Source: Hydractinia symbiolongicarpus (taxonomy: Eukaryota > Cnidaria > Hydrozoa > Anthoathecata > Hydractiniidae). From it: DNA of 64,000 nt. The stretch spans positions 33,755,501 to 33,819,500 of the forward strand of contig NC_079878.1 in assembly GCF_029227915.1 (NCBI RefSeq), written 5' to 3'. The notes below the pieces were generated by a model. The model was not told where the DNA came from and did no database searches. It was given only the letters and a program-made list of their open reading frames with translations. This document shows, piece by piece, positions 55,729 through 64,000 of this stretch; the first letter of the stretch is position 1; every line of letters starts with the position of its first letter. Both the position numbers and the translations under genes were made by a program.

Positions 55729-58700
55729 AGTGAAATGTAGTTTTTGAAACTGTCGCTATTTGTTCAGCGAGCGATAACGGCTAGGATTGGTCCCACAGTA
55801 AAAAATGACTGATAAATCTAAATTTTTAAATGAACCGCTAACACAGCGCCCAGTGTAATCCCTGAGTTCCGGCAATCATGTCAAATAAAGAAGAATGTTA
55901 TTTCTTGGAGTCCAATTTTCTCATTTATCACATTTATCAGGTCACAGTCCAAAGTTAGTTCATTTAAGTCCCACAGTCAATCGTTTCACTGTTAAAAGCG
56001 ATGCAACCTAGTAATATGAGAAAAATATCGCTAAATACATGTTGGTACGAATATGTAACCCAACCGGTGTAACTCAAACGGACTGACATCGTTAGAAAGT
56101 CAATGAAATGTAGTTTTTGAAACTGTTGCTATTTCTTCAGCGCGCGATAACGGCTAGGATTGGTCCCACAGCAAAAAAATGACTTATAAATCTAAAATTT
56201 TAAATGAAGCGCTACCACAGCGCCCAGTGTAATCGCTGAGTTCCCGCAATCATGTCAAATAAAGAAGAATGTTATTTCTTGGAGTCCAATTTTCTCAATT
56301 ATCACATTTATCAGGTCACAGTCCAAAGTTAGCTCAATTACGTCCCACAGTCAATCGTTTCACTGTTAATAGCGATGCAACCTAGTAATCTCAGAAAAAT
56401 ATCGCTAAATACATGTTGGTACCAATATGTCACACCACCGTTGTAACTCAAACGAACTAACACCGTTAGAAAGTCAATGAAATGTAGTTTTTGAAACTGT
56501 CGCTATTTCTTCAGCGCGCAATAACGGCTAGGATTGGTCCCACAGTAAAAAAATGACTTATTAATCTAAATTTTTAAATAAAGCGCTACCACAGCGCCCA
56601 GTGTAATCGCTGAGTTCCGGCAATCTTGTCAAATTAACAAGAATGTTATTTCTTGGTGTCCAGTTTCCTCATTTATCACATTTATCAGGTCACAGTCCAA
56701 AGTTAGTTCAATTAAGTCCCACAGTCAATCGTTTCACTGTTAAAAGCGATGCAACCTAGTAATATCAGGCAAATATCGCTACCCACATGTTGGTACGAAT
56801 ATGTGTCCCAAACGTTGTAACTCAAACGAATCGACACCGTTAGAAAGTCAATGAATTGTAGTTTTTGAAACTGTCGCTATTTCTTCAGCGGGCGATAACG
56901 GATAGGATTGGTCCCACAGTAAAGAATGATGTATTTATCTAAATTTTTAAATGAAGCGCTACCACAGCGCCCAGTGTAATCGCTGAGTTCCGGCAATCAC
57001 GTCAAAATAAGAAGAATGTTTTTTTTGAGTCCAATTGCCTCATTTATCAAACTTATCAGGTCACAGTCCAAAGTTAGTTCAATTAAGTCCCACAGTGAAT
57101 CGTTTCATTGTTTAAAGCGGTACAACCTAGTAATCTCAGAAAAATATCGCTAAATATATTTCGGTACGAATATGTGACCCAACCGTTGTAACTCAAACGG
57201 ACTGACACCGTGAGAAAGTCAGTTAAATGTAGTTTTTGAAACTGTCGCTATTTGTTCAGCGAGCGATAACGGCTAGGATTGGTCCCACAGTAAAAAATGA
57301 CTGATAAATCTAAATTTTTAAATGAACCGCTAACACAGCGCCCAGTGTAATCCCGGAGTTCCGGCAATCATGTCAAATAAAGAAGAATGTTATTTCTTGG
57401 AGTCCAATTTTCTCATTTATCACATTTATCAGGTCACAGTCCAAAGTTAGTTCATTTAAGTCCCACAGTCAATCGTTTCACTGTTAAAAGCGATGCAACC
57501 TAGTAATATGAGAAAAATATCGCTAAATACATGTTGGTACGAATATGTAACCCAACCGGTGTAACTCAAACGGACTGACATCGTTAGAAAGTCAATGAAA
57601 TGTAGTTTTTGAAACTGTCGCTATTTCTTCAGCGCGCGATAACGGCTAGGATTGGTCCCACAGCAAAAAAATGACTTATAAATCTAAAATTTTAAATGAA
57701 GCGCTACCACAGCGCCCAGTGTAATCGCTGAGTTCCGGCAATCATGTCAAATAAAGAAGAATGTTATTTCTTGGAGTCCAATTTTCTCAATTATCACATT
57801 TATCAGGTCACAGTCCAAAGTTAGCTCAATTACGTCCCACAGTCAATCGTTTCACTGTTAATAGCGATGCAACCTAGTAATCTCAGAAAAATATCGCTAT
57901 ATACATGTTGGTACCAATATGTCACACAACCGTTGTAACTCAAACGAACCAACACCGTTAGAAAGTCAATGAAATGTAGTTTTTGAAACTGTCGCTATTT
58001 CTTCAGCGCGCAATAACGGCTAGGATTGGTCCCACAGTAAAAAAATGACTTATTAATCTAAATTTTTAAATAAAGCGCTACCACAGCGCCCAGTGTAATC
58101 GCTGAGTTCCGGCAATCTTGTCAAATTAACAAGAATGTTATTTCTTGGTGTCCAGTTTCCTCATTTATCACATTTATCAGGTCACAGTCCAAAGTTAGTT
58201 CAATTAAGTCCCACAGTCAATCGTTTCACTGTTAAAAGCGATGCAACCTAGTAATATCAGGCAAATATCGCTACCCACATGTTGGTACGAATATGTGTCC
58301 CAAACGTTGTAACTCAAACGAATCGACACCGTTAGAAAGTCAATGAATTGTAGTTTTTGAAACTGTCGCTATTTCTTCAGCGGGCGATAACGGATAGGAT
58401 TGGTCCCACAGTAAAGAATGATGTATTTATCTAAATTTTTAAATGAAGCGCTACCACAGCGCCCAGTGTAATCGCTGAGTTCCGGCAATCACGTCAAAAT
58501 AAGAAGAATGTTTTTTTTGAGTCCAATTGCCTCATTTATCAAACTCATCAGGTCACAGTCCAAAGTTAGTTCAATTAAGTCCCACAGTGAATCGTTTCAT
58601 TGTTTAAAGCGGTACAACCTAGTAATCTCAGAAAAATATCGCTAAATATATTTCGGTACGAATATGTGACCCAACCGTTGTAACTCAAACAGACTGACAC

Positions 58701-59586
58701 CGTGAGAAAGTCAGTGAAATGTAGTTTTTGAAACTGTCGCTATTTGTTCAGCGAGCGATAACGGCTAGGATTGGTCCCACAGTAAAAAATGACTGATAAA
58801 TTAAAATTTTTAAATGAACCGCTAACACAGCGCCCAGTGTAATCCCTGAGTTCCGGCAATCATGTCAAATAAAGAAGAATGTTATTTCTTGGAGTCCAAT
58901 TTTCTCATTTATCACATTTATCAGGTCACAGTCCAAAGTTAGTTCATTTAAGTCCCACAGTCAATCGTTTCACTGTTAAAAGCGATGCAACCTAGTAATA
59001 TGAGAAAAATATCGCTAAATACATGTTGGTACGAATATGTAACCCAACCGGTGTAACTCAAACGGACTGACATCGTTAGAAAGTCAATGAAATGTAGTTT
59101 TTGAAACTGTCGCTATTTCTTCAGCGCGCGATAACGGCTAGGATTGGTCCCACAGCAAAAAAATGACTTATAAATCTAAAATTTTAAATGAAGCGCTACC
59201 ACAGCGCCCAGTGTAATCGCTGAGTTCCGGCAATCATGTCAAATAAAGAAAAATGTTATTTATTGGAGTCCAATTTTCTCAATTATCACATTTATCAGGT
59301 CACAATCCAAAGTTAGCTCAATTACGTCCCACAGTCAATCGTTTCACTGTTAATAGCGATGCAACCTAGTAATCTCAGAAAAATATCGCTAAATACATGT
59401 TGGTACCAATATGTCACACAACCGTTGTAACTCAAACGAACTAACACCGTTAGAAAGTCAATGAAATGTAGTTTTTGAAACTGTCGCTATTTCTTCAGCG
59501 CGCAATAACGGCTAGGATTGGTCCCACAGTAAAAAAATGACTTATTAATCTAAATTTTTAAATAAAGCGCTACCACAGCGCCCAGT
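55091..59586. repeat. Three tandem copies of a 4-monomer unit (1,492 bp)
   Basis: CAGCAAAAAAATG (the G at 56,171, 57,663, 59,155) and CGAATCGACACC (first G at 55,337, 56,828, 58,320) recur every 1,491-1,492 bp. The order in each unit is TTAACAAGAATG unit, A/C chimera, B with AATATGAG, D, then E-like. The tract spans almost exactly three units; the last ends near 59,587, where CAATCTTGTC is replaced by CAATCACGTC. Private changes include GTCAGTTAAATG near 57,219, TCCCGGAG near 57,352 and TTATTTATTGG near 59,258. The first copy overlaps the right end of the 8,189-bp HOR. Confidence 0.88.
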
Positions 59587-61053
59587 GTTATCGCTGAGTT
59601 CCGGCAATCACGTCAAATTAAGAAGAATGTTTTTTTTGAGTCCAATTGTCTCATTTATCACACTTATCAGGTCACAGTCTAAAGTTAGTTCAATTAAGTC
59701 CCACAGTCAATAGTTTCATTGTTTAAAAGGTACAACCTAGTAATCTCAGAAAAATATCGCAAAATATATCTCGGTACGAATATGTGACCCAACCGTTGTA
59801 ACTCAAACGGACTGACACCGTGAGAAAGTCAATGAAATGTAGTTTTTGAAACTGTCGCTATTTTTTCAGCGCGCGATAACGGCTAGGATTGGTCCACAGT
59901 AAATAATGACTTATATATCTGCATGTTTAAATGAAGCGCTACCACAGCGCCCAGTGTAATCGCTGAGTTCCGGCAATCTTGTCAAATTAACAAGAATGTT
60001 ATTTCTTGAAGTCCAGTTTCCTCATTTATCACATTTATCAGGTCACAGTCCAAAGTTAGTTCAATTAAGTCCCACAGTCAATCGTTTCACTGTTAAAAGC
60101 GATGCAACCTAGTAATATCAGGCAAATATCGCTACCCACATGTTGGTACGAATATGTGTCCCAAACGTTGTAACTCAAACGAATTGACACCGTTAGAAAG
60201 TCAATGAATTGTAGTTTTTGAGACTGTCGCTATTTCTTCAGCGGGCGATAACGGATAGGATTGGTCCCACAGTAAAGAATGATTTATTTATCTAAATTTT
60301 TAAATGAAGCGCTACCACAGCGCCCAGTGTAATCGCTGAGTTCCGGCAATCACGTCAAAATAAGAAGAATGTTTTCTTTTGAGTCCAATTGTCTCATTTA
60401 TCACACTTATCAGGTCACAGTCCAAAGTTAGTTCAATTAAGTCCCACAGTCAATAGTTTCATTGTTTAAAGCGGTACAACCTAGTAATCTCAGAAAAATA
60501 TCGCTAAATATATCTCGGTACGAATATGTGACCCAACCGTTGTAACTCAAACGGACTGATACCGTGAGAAAGTCAATGAAATGTAGTTTTTGAAACTGTC
60601 GCTATTTGTTCAGCGAGCGATAACGGCTAGGATTGGTCCCACAGTAAAAAATGACTGATAAATCTAAATGTTTAAATGAAGCGCTAACACAGCGCCCAGT
60701 GTAATCCTTGAGTTTCGGCAATCATGTCAAATAAAGAAGAATGTTATTTCTTGGAGTCCAATTTTCTCATTTATCACATTTATCAGGTCACAGTCCAAAG
60801 TTAGTTCTTTTAAGTCCTACAGTCAATCGTTTCACTGTTAAAAGCGATGCAACCTAGTAATATCAGATAAATATCGCTAAATACATGTTGTTACGAATAT
60901 GTGACCTAACCGGTGTAACTCAAACGGACTGACACCGTTAGAAAGTCAATGAAATGTAGTTTTTGAAACTGTCGCTATTTCTTCAGTTTGCGATAACGGC
61001 TAGGATTGGTCCCACAGTAAATAATGACTTATAAATCTGAATGTTTAAATAAA

Positions 61054-61068
61054 GCGCTACCACAGCGC
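61054..61068. other. GCGCT/AGCGC inverted repeat, present in most monomers
   Basis: GCGCT, ACCAC, AGCGC form a perfect 5-bp stem with a 5-base loop. The B-type form GCGCTAACACAGCGC keeps the stem. Some units break one arm: AGCTCCC in many A units (for example near 61,438), AACCGC or AATCGC in some B units. A dyad this short can arise by chance, so a function is only suggested by its recurrence. Confidence 0.6.
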
Positions 61069-61191
61069 CCACTGTATTCGCTGAGTTCCGGCAATCTTGT
61101 CAAATTAAGAAGAATGTTATTTCTTGGAGTCCAGTTTTCTCATTTATCACATTTATTAGGTCACAGTCCAAAGTTAGTTCAATTAAGTCCC

Positions 61192-61211
61192 ACAGTGAAT
61201 CGTTTCACTGT
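61192..61211. other. Perfect 8-bp inverted repeat in type C monomers
   Basis: ACAGTGAA, a TCGT loop, then TTCACTGT make a perfect 8-bp stem with a 4-base loop. In other subtypes the same place reads CAGTCAATCGTTTCACTG with one mismatch, or CAGTCAATAGTTTCATTG, where only a short CAAT/ATTG pairing is left. The perfect form recurs in type C units (for example near 21,374, 38,853 and 53,372). It could form a cruciform or be a dyad binding site; neither is shown. Confidence 0.7.
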
Positions 61212-61895
61212 TAAAAGCGATGCAACCTAGTAATATCAGGAAAATATCGCTACCCACATGTTGGTACGAATATGTGTCCCAAACGTTGTAACTCAAACGG
61301 ACTGACACCGTTAGAAAGTCAATGAATTGTAGTTTTTGAAACTGTCGCTACTTCTTCAGCGGGCGATAACGGATAGGATTGGTCCCACAGTAAAGAATGA
61401 TTTATTTATCTAAATTTTTAAATGAAGCGCTACCACAGCTCCCAGTGTAATCGCTGAGTTCCGCCAATCACGTCAAATTAAGAAGAATGTTTTTTTTGAG
61501 TCCAATTGTCTCATTTATCACACTTATCAGGTCACAGTCCAAAGTTAGTTCAATTAAGTCCCACAGTCAATAGTTTCATTGTTTAAAGCGGTACAAACTA
61601 GTAATCTCAGAAAAATATCGCTAAATATATCTCGGTACGAATATGTGACCCAACCGTTGTAACTCAAACGGACTGACACCGTGAGAAAGTCAATGAAATG
61701 TAGTTTTTGAAACTGTCGCTATTTGTTCAGCGAGCAATAACGGCTAGGATTGGTCCCACAGTAAAAAATGACTTATAAATCTAAATTTTTAAATGAATCG
61801 CTAACACAGCGCCCAGTGTAATCCCTGAGTTCCGGCAATCATGTCAAATAAAGAAGAATGTTATTTCTTGGAGTCCAATTTTCTCATTTATCACA

Positions 61896-64000
61896 TTTCT
61901 CAGGTCACAGTCCAAAGTTAGTTCAATTAAGTCCCACAGTCAATCGTTTCACTGTTAAAAGCGATGCAACCTAGTATTATCAGGCAAATATCGCTACCCA
62001 CATGTTGGTACGAATATGTGTCCCAAACGTTGTAACTCAAACGAATTGACACCGTTAGAAAGTCAATGAATTGTAGTTTTTGAAACTGTCGCTATTTCTT
62101 CAGCGGGCGATAACGGATAGGATTGATCCCACAGTAAAGAATGATGTATTTATCTAAATTTTTAAATAAAGCGCTACCACAGCGCCCAGTGTAATCGCTG
62201 AGTTCCGGCAATCACGTCAAAATAAGAAGAACGTTTTTTTTGAGTCCAATTGCCTCATTTATCAAACTTATCAGGTCACAGTCCAAAGTTAGTTCAATTA
62301 AGTCCAACAGTCAATAGTTTCATTGTTTAAAGCGGTACAACCTAGTAATCTCAGAAAAATATCGCTAAATATATCTCGGTACGAATATGTGACCCAACCG
62401 TTGTAACTCAAACGGACTGACACCGTGAGAAAGTCAATGAAATGTAGTTTTTAAAACTGTCGCTATTTGTTCAGCGAGCGATAACGGCTAGGATTGGTCC
62501 CACAGTAAATAATGACTTATAAATCTGAATGTTTAAATAAAGCGCTACCACAGCGCCCACTGTATTCGCTGAGTTCCGGCAATCATGTCAAATAAAGAAG
62601 AATGTTGTTTCTTGGAGTCCAAAATTCTCATTTATCACATTTATCAGGTCACAGTTCAAAGTTAGTTCATTTAAGTCCCACAGTCAATCGTTTCACTGTT
62701 AAAAGCGATGCAACCTAGTAATATCAGATAAATATCGCTAAGTACATGTTGTTACGAATATGTGACCTAACCGGTGTAACTCAAACGGACTGACACCGTT
62801 AGAAAGTCAATGAAATGTAGTTTTTGAAACTGTCGCTATTTCTTCAGCGGGCGATAACGGATAGGATTGGTCCCACAGTAAAGAATGATTTATTTATCTA
62901 AATTTTTAAATGAAGCGCTACCACAGCTCCCAGTGTAATCGCTGAGTTCCGGCAATCACGTCAAATTAAGAAGAATGTTTTTTTTGAGTCCAATTGTCTC
63001 ATTTATCACACTTATCAGGTCACAGTCCAAAGTTAGTTCAATTAAGTCCCACAGTCAATAGTTTCATTGTTTAAAGCGGTACAACCTAGTAATCTCAGAA
63101 AAATATCGCTAAATATATCTCGGTACGAATATGTGACCCAACCGTTGTAACTCAAACGGACTGACACCGTGAAAAAGTCAATGAAATGTAGTTTTTGAAA
63201 CTGTCGCTATTTGTTCAGCGAGCGATAACGGCTAGGATTGGTCCCACAGTAAAAAATGACTGATAAATCTAAATTTTTAAATGAAGCGCTAACACAGCGC
63301 CCAGTGTAATCCCTGAGTTCCGGCAATGATGTCAAATAAAGAAGAATGTTATTTCTTGGAGTCCAATTTTCTCATTTATCACATTTATCAGGTCACAGTC
63401 CAAAGTTAGTTCAATTAAGTCCCACAGTCAATCGTTTCACTGTTAAAAGCGATGCAACCTAGTAATATCAGGCAAATATCGCTACCCACATGTTGGTACG
63501 AATATGTGTCCCAAACGTTGTAACTCAAACGAATTGACACCGTTAGAAAGTCAATGAATTGTAGTTTTTGAAACTGTCGCTATTTTTTCAGCGGGCGATA
63601 ATGGATAGGATTGGTTCCACAGTAAAGAATGATTTATTTATCTAAATTTTTAAATGAAGCGCTACCACAGCGCCCAGTGTAATCGCTGAGTTCCGGCAAT
63701 CACGTCAAAATAAGAAGAATGTTTTTTTTGAGTCCAATTGTCTCATTTATCACACTTATCAGGTCACAGTCCAAAGTTAGTTCAATTAAGTCCCACAGTC
63801 AATAGTTTCATTGTTTAAAGCGGTACAACCTAGTAATCTCAGAAAAATATCGCTAAATATATCTCGGTACGAATATGTGACCCAACCGTTGTAACTCAAA
63901 CGCACTGACACCGTTAGAAAGTCAATGAATTGTAGTTTTTGAAACTGTCGCTATTTCTTTAGCGGGCGATAACGGATAGGATTGGTCCCACAGTAAAAAA
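61896..64000. repeat. Right end of window: mixed A, B and chimeric C/B monomers
   Basis: About 5.7 monomers lie here. The unit from about 62,509 starts as type C (TCTGAATG, CACTGTATTCG) and switches to type B near 62,580 (CAATCATGTCAAATAAAG), which ends the C-type reading frame early. One B unit has GGCAATGATG near 63,325, a variant otherwise seen only in the first 10 kb. The array runs off the right edge without a boundary. Confidence 0.8.

Larger units (their letters stand above)
61009..61381 (+). repeat. Reference monomer (type C), one full 373-bp period
   Basis: This unit is given as a reference because its period can be read exactly: GTCCCACAGT starts at 61,009 and again at 61,382. A further copy of the same 10-mer lies inside, at 61,187-61,196, so the unit divides into 178 and 195 bp. 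The unit has about 38% GC and about 15 CpGs. It carries three inverted repeats: GCGCT/AGCGC at 61,054-61,068, ACAGTGAA/TTCACTGT at 61,192-61,211 and CACAT/ATGTG at 61,255-61,276. Type C is marked by TCTGAATG, CACTGTATTCG, TTTATTAGG and CAGTGAATCG. The choice of start point is arbitrary, since a tandem array has no natural phase. Confidence 0.9.
58595..61895. repeat. About 3.3-kb segment, copy 2 of a pair 24.94 kb apart
   Basis: This is the partner of 33,650-36,950. It carries private changes of its own: TTATATATCTGC near 59,910, AGTTCTTTTAAG near 60,805 and CAGTTTGCG near 60,988. The type C unit at 61,024 is intact as in the partner. The segment's left part lies inside the third 1,492-bp unit. 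Confidence 0.8.
1..64000. repeat. Satellite DNA array, about 372-bp monomer, about 172 head-to-tail units
   Basis: Every part of the window can be aligned to one monomer of 371-373 bp. Landmarks recur in each unit: GGATTGGTCCCACAGTAA, a GCGCTACCACAGCGCC hairpin-like element, CTCATTTATCACA, AGTCCCACAGTCAAT, GGTACGAATATGTG and GTAGTTTTTGAAACTGTCGC. All units face the same way and I found no foreign insertion, inversion or unique spacer. Units differ by substitutions and by 1-2 bp indels, mainly in a T tract, at GGTCC(C)ACAG and at AAAGCGG/AAAAGG. Such arrays are known as constitutive heterochromatin, often centromeric, in eukaryotes; the centromeric role here is inference. I do not recognise the family by name. 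Confidence 0.98.

Noticed and set aside
21203-61230. Sixteen open frames of 68-69 codons as a conserved protein family
   Set aside because: They all sit at the same phase of one satellite subtype and are copied with it. Other subtypes carry stops in the same frame. There is no ribosome-binding or promoter context, and changes include replacements. I do not annotate them as genes.
61354-61376. CENP-B box in the TTCTTCAGCGGGCG segment
   Set aside because: The known box needs TTCG, four bases, A, two bases, CGGG. Here the CGGG is present, but the A position and the TTCG do not fit. I found no full match on either strand by eye.
61009-61381. tRNA- or SINE-derived repeat with pol III A and B boxes
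   Set aside because: No GGTTCGANNCC-like B box and no convincing A box could be found. GGCTGATAAATC in some B units resembles an A box only weakly.
1-64000. CRISPR array
   Set aside because: The repeat is about 372 bp and directly adjoining, with no short repeats separated by unique spacers.
1-64000. Transposon or retrovirus-like insertion
   Set aside because: No interruption of the monomer register, no target-site duplication, no long terminal repeats and no transposase or reverse transcriptase frame.
1-64000. Ribosomal DNA or histone-type gene tandem repeat
   Set aside because: The 372-bp unit is too short, and no rRNA-like conserved segments or coding frames are seen.
1-64000. Identification as a named satellite, such as the 359-bp family of Drosophila melanogaster or the 360-bp family of Tribolium
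   Set aside because: The length is only similar and I could not match the sequence. A search of repeat databases with a consensus monomer would decide; a full-length hit would name the family.

Overview
The whole 64,000-base window is one uninterrupted satellite DNA array. A monomer of about 372 bp is repeated head-to-tail, all in one orientation, roughly 172 times (64,000 / 372), from the first base to the last. I see no protein gene, rRNA, tRNA, CRISPR array, transposon insertion, telomere repeat or unique spacer in it. The monomer is about 38% GC (hand count on 61,024-61,383) and keeps about 15 CpGs, close to the number expected from its composition. A long homogeneous array with nested higher-order repeats (HORs) is typical of centromeric or pericentromeric heterochromatin in a eukaryote. 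The retained CpGs fit a lineage with little CpG methylation, such as many insects, but that is inference. I do not recognise the satellite family and cannot name the species.

At least six monomer subtypes can be told apart by linked variants. Type A has a T8 tract, AGTTTCATTG and ATATATCTCGG. Type B has GACTGATAAATC, GCGCTAACACAG and CTACCCACATG. Type C has TCTGAATG, CACTGTATTCG and CAGTGAATCG. Type D has CAGCAAAAAAATG and AGCTCAATTACG. Type E has GACTTATTAATC and GTTTAAAAGG. Type F has CTGAGGTCC and CCATCTTTC.

Layout. From 1 to 14,100 lies a more divergent part with three copies of an 11-12-monomer block (starts 1, 4,475, 8,569), a 743-bp dimer duplication and a 2,976-bp repeat. From 14,100 to 33,600 is a mosaic dominated by alternating A and B monomers (744-bp dimer), with type C monomers interspersed, a 9.3-kb-spaced repeat and a dimer duplication at 28,700-30,330. 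From 33,600 to 39,350 are hexamer and dimer amplifications. From 39,351 to 55,728 lie two tandem copies of a 22-monomer, 8,189-bp HOR that are about 99.9% identical; each contains its own 2,978-bp tandem duplication. From 55,091 to 59,586 are three copies of a 4-monomer, 1,492-bp unit. From 58,595 to 61,895 the sequence seen at 33,650-36,950 returns, about 24.94 kb away. The last 2 kb is mixed A, B and C-like monomers.

Because the inner 2,978-bp duplication is present in both 8,189-bp copies, the order of some events can be read. Nothing in the window supports a gene-encoded system. The interesting biology is the array's layered amplification history, its subtype exchange, and possible protein-binding or DNA-structure features inside the monomer. 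The recurrent 68-codon open frame is a by-product of one monomer subtype.
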